Of a stretch of 64,000 bases of DNA, positions 41,689-49,735 are shown one piece after another. Under the pieces are notes generated by a model, which did no database searches, was not told the DNA's origin, and saw nothing but the letters and a program-made list of their open reading frames with translations. Position numbers and translations under genes: made by a program. Source of the DNA: Spirochaetota bacterium. Its GTDB lineage: Bacteria > Spirochaetota > UBA4802 > UBA5550. Location of the stretch: NCBI GenBank assembly GCA_016933025.1, contig JAFGBT010000003.1, positions 62,001 to 126,000 of the forward strand, written 5' to 3'. Within the stretch, counting starts at the first letter, position 1, and each line of letters opens with the position of its first letter.

Positions 41689-43872
41689 CTATTTTTTGCC
41701 AAGCGTCCTCGCATAGGCATACCCGCCTCCGCCGGCGATGAACAGCGTTCCCAGCCAGACCAGCCATATCAGCCTTTTCCGCGTTACCGTAATGAATACC
41801 GTATCGGGGGGTATCGCGATGTGTTTTCCCGGGGTCACGGTCAGGAATATTTTTTTACTGGTGGCGTCAAGGTCTGCAAGAGATACCGATCTGTCGGTGC
41901 CGGGAATAATCCGGTCGATGGCACGGACGCCATCGCGCGTGAACGCGATCCCCGGCGCAACAGGCACGCCGTTGACTGTGATGTCGGCGTAAGTGGTCGG
42001 TGTTCCCGATCTCATGTGTTCCGTTCTGAATCCTCTGAAATGGACGGCAAGGCCGGAGAATTCCTTGTGCTCGCCCTTTGATAGGACAAGCTGTGTGATC
42101 GATTCCATCCCTGATTCGTACTGTTCCGGGGCGATGTAAATATCATTCAAAAACCCGGTGACAATGTACGGTTCCCGGTATAGAGATTCGGTTTTCTGGT
42201 CAATGTAGTATGAGGTTTCAATGATCTTTTTCGTATCGCCTTTCGAGAATGAAAATTGAAGCGATGATTCCTTACCTTCTTTGAATCCGAGAAAGGCGAG
42301 ATTGATGGAACCGATCGATTCCTCTTTTCCCAGTACAAGTTTTTTCTGCACCGACGAGGTGTGGAAATTCGAAGTAATGATGCCAATAACCAGCAGGCCG
42401 ACGCCTATGTGGGTCAGCCGCGACGGCAGGGATGCGGGCGAGCGGGTAAGCCGTATGTCAAGGAGCGCCCGCGCGATAAGAAAGAAAGATAGGATCGAGA
42501 AGACATAGGCATGGGGATTGTTTGTGTATCCGAAATTAATGAACACCCCCACGATCAGGGAAGCGATGAAAGCCAGGATGTTTTCGGTCTTGAAAACTCT
42601 GTCCCGTTTCATCACTATGAGTGAGGTGGAGGCAGTCATCAGGATGAGGATGAGAATTCCGATGGGCTTCGAAAAATTGTTGTAAAATGATTCGGTCACA
42701 CCTGCCTGTCGCTCCATTATCATCGAAGAAATAATGGGCATGGAGGTGCCCGTGAGTATGATCAGGGAATACAGGATAAGTACCATTATTCCGTACACCG
42801 TCTGTGTTCTCCAGTCAAAGAAGGCGGTGTTCAGTCTTTCTGATGCGGCGGTTTTGTAGCGCATGAGATATAAAACCAGCGCCCCAGCGGCAAATAAAAC
42901 TAAAAAAGCAAAAAGAAAGAGGTTTATTCCGGATGCGGTAAAAGAATGAACGGAGAAATTGGAGAGGACGCCGCTTCGCGTGAGCCAGGTGCTGTATAAT
43001 ACAAGGACAAAATAAACCAGTGCGAGAATGATATTTGTACGCACAAGAACACCATTTCTTTTTTGAAGCAAAAAGCCGTGCACCATGGCCACGGCCACGA
43101 GCCATGGGATAAGCGAGGAATTTTCGACCGGGTCCCATCCCCAGTAGCCTCCCCACCCGAGCACGCTGTAGGCCCAATATCCGCCGAGAAAAATGCCTAT
43201 CCCGAGGGTGACCGTGCTGAACAGAAGCCACGGATAGGCGGCGCGGATCCATTCCCTGAATTCTTTTTTCAGGAGCGCTACGATCGCGTATCCAAAAGGG
43301 ATGGTTGCTGAGGCGTATCCGAGAAAGAGGACCGGCGGGTGTATTACCATCCAGGGGTCTTTCAGGAGCGGGTTGAGTCCTGCGCCGTCGCCGGGCGCGA
43401 GCCCCGGACTGAAGCTGTCAGGATACGTTTCCCACAGATAGGCGAAAGGGCTTTCGGTTATTAAAATGATAAGAATGAAAATCTGCGCGAGAAGTATTAT
43501 CGAGGTGACAATATGCGAATCGGTCGTCTTTTCGCTGAGGATTATAATCCCGAATATGTTGAGGAAAAAAAGCCAGAGAAGAAAGCTTCCTTCCTTGCCA
43601 GCCCAAAGAGCCGCGACGCGGTATACGAGGGGGAGGTCTCGCGAAGAATTCGCATATACATATTCGAGCCGGTAGTCGCATTGTATAAAGTAGTAAAAGA
43701 GAACTGCGAGGGATGCGGCAATTCCTGCCGAGGCAAGCAAAAAGAGAAGGCGCGACGGTTTTTCATATGATTCTTTCCCGGCAGCCGTATTAATAGTGAA
43801 GGTCAGCGCAATAATGGAAAAGATGAGTGAAATAATGAGTATTATGCTTCCGGGATTAGTTCCGACAATCAT
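41689..43872 (-). CDS. ccmF: Cytochrome c maturation protein CcmF (haem lyase)
   Basis: A 727-residue polytopic membrane protein of the CcmF/CcsA haem-handling superfamily. The WWD-like haem-binding segment is WGGYWGWDPVENSSLIPWL, with conserved His residues flanking it on either side (IHPPVLFLGYA and others). About 15 membrane helices and a periplasmic C-terminal domain (about 520-700) follow. CcmF transfers haem from CcmE to apocytochrome c. It starts two bases before ccmE ends and closes the ccm operon. No ccmG or ccmH follows in this window. Confidence 0.95.
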   Translation of the reverse strand: MIVGTNPGSIILIISLIFSIIALTFTINTAAGKESYEKPSRLLFLLASAGIAASLAVLFYYFIQCDYRLEYVYANSSRDLPLVYRVAALWAGKEGSFLLWLFFLNIFGIIILSEKTTDSHIVTSIILLAQIFILIILITESPFAYLWETYPDSFSPGLAPGDGAGLNPLLKDPWMVIHPPVLFLGYASATIPFGYAIVALLKKEFREWIRAAYPWLLFSTVTLGIGIFLGGYWAYSVLGWGGYWGWDPVENSSLIPWLVAVAMVHGFLLQKRNGVLVRTNIILALVYFVLVLYSTWLTRSGVLSNFSVHSFTASGINLFLFAFLVLFAAGALVLYLMRYKTAASERLNTAFFDWRTQTVYGIMVLILYSLIILTGTSMPIISSMIMERQAGVTESFYNNFSKPIGILILILMTASTSLIVMKRDRVFKTENILAFIASLIVGVFINFGYTNNPHAYVFSILSFFLIARALLDIRLTRSPASLPSRLTHIGVGLLVIGIITSNFHTSSVQKKLVLGKEESIGSINLAFLGFKEGKESSLQFSFSKGDTKKIIETSYYIDQKTESLYREPYIVTGFLNDIYIAPEQYESGMESITQLVLSKGEHKEFSGLAVHFRGFRTEHMRSGTPTTYADITVNGVPVAPGIAFTRDGVRAIDRIIPGTDRSVSLADLDATSKKIFLTVTPGKHIAIPPDTVFITVTRKRLIWLVWLGTLFIAGGGGYAYARTLGKK

Positions 43873-43873
43873 G

Positions 43874-44248
43874 CTACTGTTTTCTCCTGTATTTTGACGG
43901 GCACTTAACCAGAACCCTGTCCGCCTTGAAGATGCCGCCGGTGCTGTCGTATTTGCCGATCATGACCACCTGCTCGGTGTGCTCGAAGTTCTGCGGTTTA
44001 GCTCCCCGGTGAGTCACGTCAAGTTTGTTCCCCTCCCTGTCGATTACGGAAAAGACGAGCTCTCCCTCTCGAAGTTGTACGGGGATTGTTCGGTCAAGCC
44101 TGCCGATGATCTGGACATACTTGCCCGGATTTGACTTTGCCTCCCTGAAGGGGACGTACGGCGAAAGGATATCGTCGCTCAGGGAAAAGACGGCAATGAC
44201 CAGCAGACCAAGTCCGACTGTGAATAGTATGATGTTTCGGAATTTCAT
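43874..44248 (-). CDS. ccmE: Cytochrome c maturation haem chaperone CcmE, cysteine-type
   Basis: A 124-residue protein with one N-terminal membrane anchor and a periplasmic OB-fold domain that carries haem covalently between CcmC and CcmF. Residues about 30-110 match CcmE (PGKYVQIIGRLD, VFSVIDREGN, VVMIGKYD). Near the end, where most CcmE have HxxxY, this protein reads VLVKCPSKY, that is Cys116 and Tyr120. The same CxxxY form is known from archaea and some Desulfovibrio, in systems lacking CcmH. The C-terminal tail is very short. Confidence 0.92.
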   Translation of the reverse strand: MKFRNIILFTVGLGLLVIAVFSLSDDILSPYVPFREAKSNPGKYVQIIGRLDRTIPVQLREGELVFSVIDREGNKLDVTHRGAKPQNFEHTEQVVMIGKYDSTGGIFKADRVLVKCPSKYRRKQ

Positions 44249-44258
44249 GCCGCCCCGT

Positions 44259-44555
44259 TTATTCTGTCAGATGAATCTCTTTTTCTATACGCGCCACTCT
44301 GCGGTCAATGATAAATAGATAGGCAGCAAGCCCGGCCCAGATGATAAGCACGACGCCCAAAACCCGGTACAGAACGGCGGACGGTACTGCGCCTTCATCT
44401 TTACGCACCGGTGTGACAGTTATCTTCAGATTTTCACCGCTCGAGACCACCGCTCCGGTCTGCGCGCGGGCCATGAAGAAATGTAGACCCGTGGACATCA
44501 TCATCGGAATTAAGCAGATGGACATCGCAACAATAATGGTTTTAATGATCCTCAT
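44259..44555 (-). CDS. ccmD: CcmD-like small membrane protein
   Basis: A 98-residue protein with an N-terminal membrane segment or signal (residues about 3-24) and a second helix at about 63-84, followed by a charged IDRRVARIEKEIHLTE tail. The second helix plus tail matches CcmD, which releases holo-CcmE from the CcmABC complex. The N-terminal half is extra compared with ordinary CcmD (about 50 residues). The start at 44555 has GAGGA and overlaps the end of ccmC by 14 bases. The position between ccmC and ccmE supports the call. Confidence 0.68.
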   Translation of the reverse strand: MRIIKTIIVAMSICLIPMMMSTGLHFFMARAQTGAVVSSGENLKITVTPVRKDEGAVPSAVLYRVLGVVLIIWAGLAAYLFIIDRRVARIEKEIHLTE

Positions 44556-45234
44556 GGAAAGTATCCTCAACTGTATTGTTCAGTATTGCTATTCTGTTTA
44601 ATATATTCACGATATAGGAGTAGAGCAGGGTGAAGGCAAGGATCGCGACACCAAGAGTTACGCGCATCCTGCCGTCAAGGTATATGGTCCTGTCGAAATT
44701 TATGATGGGGTCGGGATGGAGCGAATCATAAATCCGCGGCACAAGGAAAATGAAGAAGGGGAGCGTAATCATGGCAAGGATCAAATATGCCGATCCGATC
44801 CTTCCCCGATTCTCAGTATGCGCCAGCGCGCTCCTGAGGCTCAAATAGGCGATGTAGATCAGGAGTATTATCACTATCGAGGTTTCCCGCGGGTCCCAGT
44901 TCCAGTATACTCCCCAGCTGATTTTCGCCCAGATCGATCCGGTGATCACTGTGAGAATGGTGAATACCATGCCGGTTGATGCCGAATGGTACGCCCATTC
45001 ATCAAGCCCAGTGAACCTTCTGTTTCGATCGGCAAGATGTGTTATTGACAGGACGCCGGACACGACAAACGCGAGGACCGAGACCCAGGCGAGAGGTACG
45101 TGGAAGTACATAATCCGGCTGGCCTCTCCGAGTATTTCCGCCGGAGGGGCCCAGAGGAACGCCATTACGATGGCGGCCGGCATTATTATATATACGCTGC
45201 GGAGTATGATATGCTTCAGTTTCATTTCGATCAC
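44542..45234 (-). CDS. ccmC: Haem exporter/transfer protein CcmC
   Basis: A 230-residue six-helix membrane protein with the WWD haem motif in SWGVYWNWDPRETSIVI and conserved flanking histidines (MYFHVPLAW upstream, SLHPDP downstream). It attaches haem to CcmE. A GTG start at 45234 has AGGGA at short spacing; ATG at 45225 is the alternative. Confidence 0.93.
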   Translation of the reverse strand: MIEMKLKHIILRSVYIIMPAAIVMAFLWAPPAEILGEASRIMYFHVPLAWVSVLAFVVSGVLSITHLADRNRRFTGLDEWAYHSASTGMVFTILTVITGSIWAKISWGVYWNWDPRETSIVIILLIYIAYLSLRSALAHTENRGRIGSAYLILAMITLPFFIFLVPRIYDSLHPDPIINFDRTIYLDGRMRVTLGVAILAFTLLYSYIVNILNRIAILNNTVEDTFHEDH

Positions 45235-45261
45235 GCATGTCCCTGCCGGTTTCGTCCGGTG

Positions 45262-45924
45262 CTATTCGTCGAGCCAGACGAACCTGAACAGTAAAAACGA
45301 TAAGGCCGTTATGAAACCTGAAAATGCAAGCAAAAAAAGTTGAGTGCCGTAGCCGTGGGGGCCCGTGGATTCGAGCGTCGCCGCGGTCGAAAAAATGGAG
45401 AGCCAGAGAACCGGCAGCAGAAGGGGAAATGAGATGATGGTGAAGAGCGGGCCCTTGCCCCCGGACTTCGCTACCATAGCGGCCAAAATGGTCGTCACGG
45501 CGGTGATCGAGAGGCCCCCGGTCAGCACTGAAATGATGAATGGGGGAATGCCGAGTATGTTGACCTGTAAAAAAAATACGAACAGCGGTGTGATCACAGC
45601 CAGGAGAACCGACATGAAGATGAGGTTATAGATAAGCTTCGACAGGTAGATGGCGTCGGAGGTTGTGCTGACGAGGAGAAAGAGAGAGGTTCCCCGGTCG
45701 TCCTCCCGCACGAAGATGTGCGAGAGGCCGTTCATTGCGCTGAAGAAGATGATAAGCCAGAGAAGCACGGACTGCACGCGGGGCGGGAACGGAATGCCGC
45801 CCGTAGCCAGGCTCAGGGCGAGCGTGGCGATGACGGCGAATGCCAGCGATATGTTGATGGCGAACCTGCTTCTGAATTCCACGCGAAGGTCTTTCGCGAG
45901 GTTCCGGATGATTTCACTGACCAA
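45262..45924 (-). CDS. ccmB: Cytochrome c maturation permease CcmB
   Basis: A 220-residue membrane protein with six hydrophobic helices, the permease partner of the CcmA ATPase. It has the family's FFSAMNGLSHIFVREDDRGTSLFLL cytoplasmic loop (near residue 50-75). The reading frame is open much further upstream, but that part reads as non-protein-like Arg/Ser. A TTG start at 45924 has a perfect GGAGGAGGT site and gives the normal family length, overlapping ccmA by 11 bases. Confidence 0.9.
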   Translation of the reverse strand: MVSEIIRNLAKDLRVEFRSRFAINISLAFAVIATLALSLATGGIPFPPRVQSVLLWLIIFFSAMNGLSHIFVREDDRGTSLFLLVSTTSDAIYLSKLIYNLIFMSVLLAVITPLFVFFLQVNILGIPPFIISVLTGGLSITAVTTILAAMVAKSGGKGPLFTIISFPLLLPVLWLSIFSTAATLESTGPHGYGTQLFLLAFSGFITALSFLLFRFVWLDE

Positions 45925-46531
45925 GCTGGATACCTCCTCCGCACAGACGCTCTTCGGCCGGGTCGTTCGTGGCGATGATGATGATCTTGCCGGACCGGAT
46001 GGAATCAATATACGTGTGCAGGATATCCTTCCCGCGGGCATCAAGGTTTGTCGACGGTTCGTCCAGTATCAGGACCGGGGGATCGTTCAGGAAGGCGAGG
46101 ATGATCTTGAGACGCTGCTTCATCCCCGACGAGTAATAGCGCACCTTTTTATCGCGGTGACGGGCGAGATCGAATCGCGTAAGAAACGAATCGGCGGTTG
46201 CACGCTCCATGGCGCGCCTGCCTGCGAAACGAATATGCTCCAGTGCCGTAAGCTCGTCATACGGGTTCACGAGCGGTCCCGTGTAGCCGGTATGGTCCAG
46301 CCACGCGTCTTTCGGAATGGTACGGTCAAGCGTGTGGGTCACCTTTCCGGTCGTGGGGCTCAGGAGCCCGGCGAGAATCCTCAGCAGGGTGGATTTGCCC
46401 GAGCCGTTCGGGCCGGTGACGCAGAGAGACTCCCCTGCAGCTACAGAGAAATTAATATCCCTGAAGATACTGGTTCTCCCGAACTTTCTGGCGAGGTTTA
46501 TAGCCTCCACTCTATAGCGCAAATTATTCAA
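45914..46531 (-). CDS. ccmA: Cytochrome c maturation ATP-binding protein CcmA
   Basis: A 205-residue ABC ATPase. Walker A is GPNGSGKSTLL, the signature YSSGMKQRLKI, Walker B VLILDEPST, and a final switch region near IIATND. With CcmB/C/D it uses ATP to release haem-loaded CcmE. It is the first ccm gene and starts 10 bases after the upstream lipoprotein gene. Confidence 0.93.
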   Translation of the reverse strand: MNNLRYRVEAINLARKFGRTSIFRDINFSVAAGESLCVTGPNGSGKSTLLRILAGLLSPTTGKVTHTLDRTIPKDAWLDHTGYTGPLVNPYDELTALEHIRFAGRRAMERATADSFLTRFDLARHRDKKVRYYSSGMKQRLKIILAFLNDPPVLILDEPSTNLDARGKDILHTYIDSIRSGKIIIIATNDPAEERLCGGGIQLGQ

Positions 46532-46541
46532 TGGCGAACGG

Positions 46542-47807
46542 TTATTTACTGTCTATCAATTTCGCTTCAATCGTGACCCTGTTCGGGAAGGTATCCGGTA
46601 TATTGAATTTAAATCCGAGCTTATCGTCCTTGGCCTTGAGCTCGTCGACGAACTCTCCGGTGGTTCCGGCGAAGTAGACTTCAATGCGCGAAGCCCTGCC
46701 GACACGGCCCTTTTCCAGCACCTGCTGCACGCCCCGGATACGATACGACAGCGCTTCGCGGAACTTTTTCAGGGCGTTGTAGTCGAGGCCGGAAATAAAG
46801 ACATTAATCTGCCGGTGTGTTGCGGATTTAACGAACTGCTTCACGATCTCCTCCATGAAGGGGCCGGGTTTGGACTTGCCGGTGCTTTCATCCTTGCCGC
46901 CAAGGATTTTTTTAACCACTGCCTCGATAGCCCTCTTGGAAGCGGTGTCGTTTTGGATGTGTACGCCGGGGGCGTCCTTGCTGGTTGTGGCGAGTATCCT
47001 CCCCGTATACACGTCGATAGCTTTCAGGCGCACGATCGCCGACTTTGACTTCATGTTTGTGGAGTAGCCGCGGAGGGCCTCCGACTGGTCCTTGGTCTGG
47101 GCCGTTCCGACGATGATCACCTCGGCCCCGACGTCATTCAGCAGGAGGTTCTGCACATCGTCGGTGATCGTCCCGTTCATGGCCTTGGACATCCGGCCGT
47201 ATTGCCGCTTCATTAAATCCTGGACGGTCTGCAGGTCGATAAACTGAAAACCGGCTGCCCCCATTCGCTCCTGCATGAGGATCTCGGTTTCCGTGAACCC
47301 GGGGGCATTCATTTTCCTCTCGAAGGTTTCGTTTACGAGTATCATGAATTTTGGTTTGCCGTACCTGTTCAGGGCATCCTCGATCGCGTCCTCGACAACG
47401 GCGGGTTCGACGATGCCTTCGATCTCGACACTGTACATGTCGCTGTCGGAATGCTCGTCGATAATCTTCTCTCTCTTGACAAGACCGAACGATCTGGCCT
47501 CAACGATATTCTTAACGAGCTCGTAGTCTTCCATCAGGCTGGTACCGGATATGGTGGCGCCGAGGACCTTCTCCACCAGCTTGTTGCGGGCGTCATTGAG
47601 GGCGCGGTCGCGGGCGAGCGCCTTATCGTTGTCGAAGATCGCGGCAACCCCCTTTGCCCGTCCTTTCATCGGTTCCATTTTGTCGATTTTTTCATCAAGG
47701 GAAAAGTCGCTCGAGTCTTTCCCGCTCTCTTTTATGTTTTTCCCTCTACAGTAAGACAGGCCTGCCGCAAGCAGGAAACAGGATACCAGTATCATCGCCT
47801 TTTTCAT
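46542..47807 (-). CDS. LPP20/FlgT-like lipoprotein
   Basis: A 421-residue predicted lipoprotein. The start at 47807 has AAGGAG. The signal ends LSYC with Cys near residue 20. Residues about 70-150 resemble the LPP20/FlgT N-terminal domain (ALNDARNKLVEKVLG, then SVEIEGIVE). The next part (ILVNETFE, TEILMQERMGAAGFQFID, GAEVIIVGTAQ) resembles the middle domain of FlgT/CsgG-type envelope proteins. A C-terminal beta domain follows. It is likely anchored in the outer or inner membrane. It lies in the same direction as ccmA, 10 bases upstream, so the ccm operon may share its promoter although no functional link is known. Confidence 0.8.
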   Translation of the reverse strand: MKKAMILVSCFLLAAGLSYCRGKNIKESGKDSSDFSLDEKIDKMEPMKGRAKGVAAIFDNDKALARDRALNDARNKLVEKVLGATISGTSLMEDYELVKNIVEARSFGLVKREKIIDEHSDSDMYSVEIEGIVEPAVVEDAIEDALNRYGKPKFMILVNETFERKMNAPGFTETEILMQERMGAAGFQFIDLQTVQDLMKRQYGRMSKAMNGTITDDVQNLLLNDVGAEVIIVGTAQTKDQSEALRGYSTNMKSKSAIVRLKAIDVYTGRILATTSKDAPGVHIQNDTASKRAIEAVVKKILGGKDESTGKSKPGPFMEEIVKQFVKSATHRQINVFISGLDYNALKKFREALSYRIRGVQQVLEKGRVGRASRIEVYFAGTTGEFVDELKAKDDKLGFKFNIPDTFPNRVTIEAKLIDSK

Positions 47808-47851
47808 GTGGGACGCTCCTTGTGCCGCTCGGGTATGGAAAAGCAACGTCA

Positions 47852-47881
47852 AGTATACAATTTTTTTATAATACAAGTCAA
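47852..47881 (-). promoter_or_regulatory. Promoter of the FlgT-like lipoprotein and ccm genes
   Basis: The minus strand has TTGACT (47881-47876), an 18-base spacer and TATACT (47857-47852), 45 bases upstream of the start codon. This is one of the best promoter matches in the window. Confidence 0.65.
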
Positions 47882-48011
47882 ATATTAATTATATGCACCG
47901 GGGAGAGGCGCTATTGTACGGCACCATGGCAGGGGCTCCTATATGATTAAAATTTTAATAGGGGTCATAGGTTTATTGGCCAATTAATAATAAAATTAAT
48001 CATTATTTTTA

Positions 48012-48039
48012 TTGACAGAAAAAGGGGTGTATATATTTT
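48012..48039 (+). promoter_or_regulatory. Putative promoter of rplM-rpsI
   Basis: TTGACA (48012-48017), a 16-base spacer and TATTTT (48034-48039). Transcription would begin around 48046, giving a leader of about 97 bases. Confidence 0.55.
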
Positions 48040-48046
48040 AAACCTT

Positions 48047-48063
48047 CCGATTATTGTAATCGG
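48047..48063 (+). promoter_or_regulatory. Hairpin at the 5' end of the rplM leader
   Basis: CCGATTA-TTG-TAATCGG is a perfect 7-bp stem with a 3-base loop, at the predicted transcript start. Further down the leader is a perfect palindrome CATGTAATTACATG (48108-48121). L13 is known to regulate its own operon in E. coli through a leader; a similar role here is inference. Confidence 0.4.
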
Positions 48064-48142
48064 TCGTTTGTAAAGCGAGCGATAAGCAGCCCGATTTAGC
48101 AAGCAATCATGTAATTACATGTAATTAATTGTAGAGAATGAT

Positions 48143-48592
48143 ATGAAAGGTATGCAGAAAACGTATTCGATGAAGGCATCCGAAATCAACAAGAAATGGT
48201 ATGTCGTAGATGCCGAAGGTAAAGTGTTGGGCAGGCTTGCCTCCGAGGTGGCGAGTATTTTGCGCGGGAAAAACAAGCCTGATTTCACGCCTCACCTGGA
48301 CATGGGCGACTATGTGATCGTCATCAACGCCGAGAAGGTTGTACTGACGGGCACCAAGGCGGATGACAAGGATTACTTCAGGCATTCCCAGTATCCGGGC
48401 GGGATCAAGTTCGTGAATATCAAAAAGCTCAGGAAGGAGCGGCCGGAGTTCATTGTCGAGCACGCGATCAAGAATATGCTTCCGAAAGGAAGGCTGGGAA
48501 GAAAGATCTTCGGGAACCTGAAAGTTTATACCGGCGCGGAGCATCCTCACCAGGCTCAGAAGCCGGAACCAATTGATATAGCAAGGAGCTGA
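48143..48592 (+). CDS. rplM: 50S ribosomal protein L13
   Basis: A 149-residue large-subunit protein. It has the family blocks [38 protein letters not shown] and [10 protein letters not shown]. An internal ATG at 48152 (MQKTYSMKA) has AAAGG just before it and gives a length nearer to other L13 proteins; either start is possible. rpsI follows after one base. Confidence 0.97.
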   Translation: MKGMQKTYSMKASEINKKWYVVDAEGKVLGRLASEVASILRGKNKPDFTPHLDMGDYVIVINAEKVVLTGTKADDKDYFRHSQYPGGIKFVNIKKLRKERPEFIVEHAIKNMLPKGRLGRKIFGNLKVYTGAEHPHQAQKPEPIDIARS

Positions 48593-48593
48593 T

Positions 48594-48983
48594 ATGGCCG
48601 ATCGTTACTACGCAACAGGGAGAAGAAAGACCTCCGTGGCGCGGGTCTGGATAGTGCCCGGGTCGGGGAACATGACGATAAACAAGCAGCCGATAAAGGA
48701 ATATTTCAGGCGGCAGACGCTCGAACTCATCGTGAGGCAGCCGCTGGAGTACGTCGGCATGCTGGGAAATTATGACGTCCAGGCTGTCGTCGACGGCGGC
48801 GGATGGTCCGGCCAGGCCGGTGCCGTGAAGATGGGTATCGCGCGGTGCCTGGTGCAGGTGGACGAGAAGCTGCGCAAGCAGCTCCGGGACGGCGGATTCC
48901 TCACCAGGGACTCCCGCGAGGTGGAGCGCAAGAAGCCGGGCCAGAAAAAGGCGCGGAAGCGGTTCCAGTTCTCGAAACGTTAA
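48594..48983 (+). CDS. rpsI: 30S ribosomal protein S9
   Basis: A 129-residue small-subunit protein with [38 protein letters not shown] and the basic tail ending [12 protein letters not shown], whose last residues contact P-site tRNA. AAGGAG precedes the ATG. It is the last gene before a clear terminator. Confidence 0.98.
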   Translation: MADRYYATGRRKTSVARVWIVPGSGNMTINKQPIKEYFRRQTLELIVRQPLEYVGMLGNYDVQAVVDGGGWSGQAGAVKMGIARCLVQVDEKLRKQLRDGGFLTRDSREVERKKPGQKKARKRFQFSKR

Positions 48984-49006
48984 TCGCTATTGCAATAGAA
49001 TTCCGG

Positions 49007-49034
49007 AGAGGATGCAGAGATGCATCCTCTTTTG
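49007..49034 (+). terminator. Terminator of the rplM-rpsI operon
   Basis: A perfect 10-bp stem AGAGGATGCA-GAGA-TGCATCCTCT followed by TTTGTTT. It begins 24 bases after the rpsI stop and includes the first possible ATG (49020) of the following recX frame. Confidence 0.88.
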
Positions 49035-49049
49035 TTTGGGATAAGGATT

Positions 49050-49688
49050 GTGCTGACTATTGTAAAAATTAAAAAAGCTGATGATCATGTCTCTGTTGAA
49101 TTCGATAACGATGCAACCCTGAAAATACCGGCACGCGTGGCCGGGATGTACCGGCTTGAGACGGGCCGATCGGTCGATCAGATTGAATTCGCACAGCTCA
49201 GGGAAGAATCGGACCGCTTCCAGTGCAGGAAGAAGGCGCTTGATTATCTGGCGGTACGGCCGAGGTCCGCGGCCGAGATGGAGCGCTATCTGAGCAAAAA
49301 GGGCTTCAGCGGCGATATCATACGCGAGACCGTGACCGGCATCAGGGACGCCGGGTACATCGACGACGCCGATTATGCGGCGCGGTATATCAGCGACAGG
49401 TTAAACAGAAAGCTGGTCGGCAAGAATTTGTTATACAGCGAATTGCTGAGAAGGGGGGTCCCGCGGAACATTATCCGTCATGCGCTCAAGGAATCGGAAG
49501 CCCTGCATGCGAATGCCGATGAAGTGTATACAGTGGCGATGAAAAAGTATGAGGGCCTGCGGCATAAGAGCAATCCGCTGGTAAAGCTTTCATTGTTTCT
49601 CCGCGGCAGGGGATTCGACGGGGATCTGGTCGACAGCGTGATCGAGCGCATCAGGCGCGAGGATGCAGGGGCGGAAGAAGAGATGTAA
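49050..49688 (+). CDS. recX: Regulatory protein RecX
   Basis: A 212-residue protein that binds RecA filaments and modulates recombination. It consists of three-helix repeats: ALDYLAVRPRSAAEMERYLSKKG, then DDADYAARYISDRL and LLRRGVPRNIIRHAL. An earlier in-frame ATG at 49020 has a good-looking GGAGAGG, but both lie inside the terminator hairpin of rpsI. I therefore place the start at GTG 49050, which has GGGA eight bases upstream. RecA is not in this window. Confidence 0.85.
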   Translation: MLTIVKIKKADDHVSVEFDNDATLKIPARVAGMYRLETGRSVDQIEFAQLREESDRFQCRKKALDYLAVRPRSAAEMERYLSKKGFSGDIIRETVTGIRDAGYIDDADYAARYISDRLNRKLVGKNLLYSELLRRGVPRNIIRHALKESEALHANADEVYTVAMKKYEGLRHKSNPLVKLSLFLRGRGFDGDLVDSVIERIRREDAGAEEEM

Positions 49689-49735
49689 AATTCAGTACAA
49701 AGCCGGTGAACAACTCAGCATCGCACACCAGAAGA

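Noticed and set aside
45925-46044. 40-codon upstream extension of ccmB
   Set aside because: It overlaps ccmA deeply and reads as Arg/Ser/Pro noise. The TTG at 45924 with GGAGGAGGT gives the normal length.
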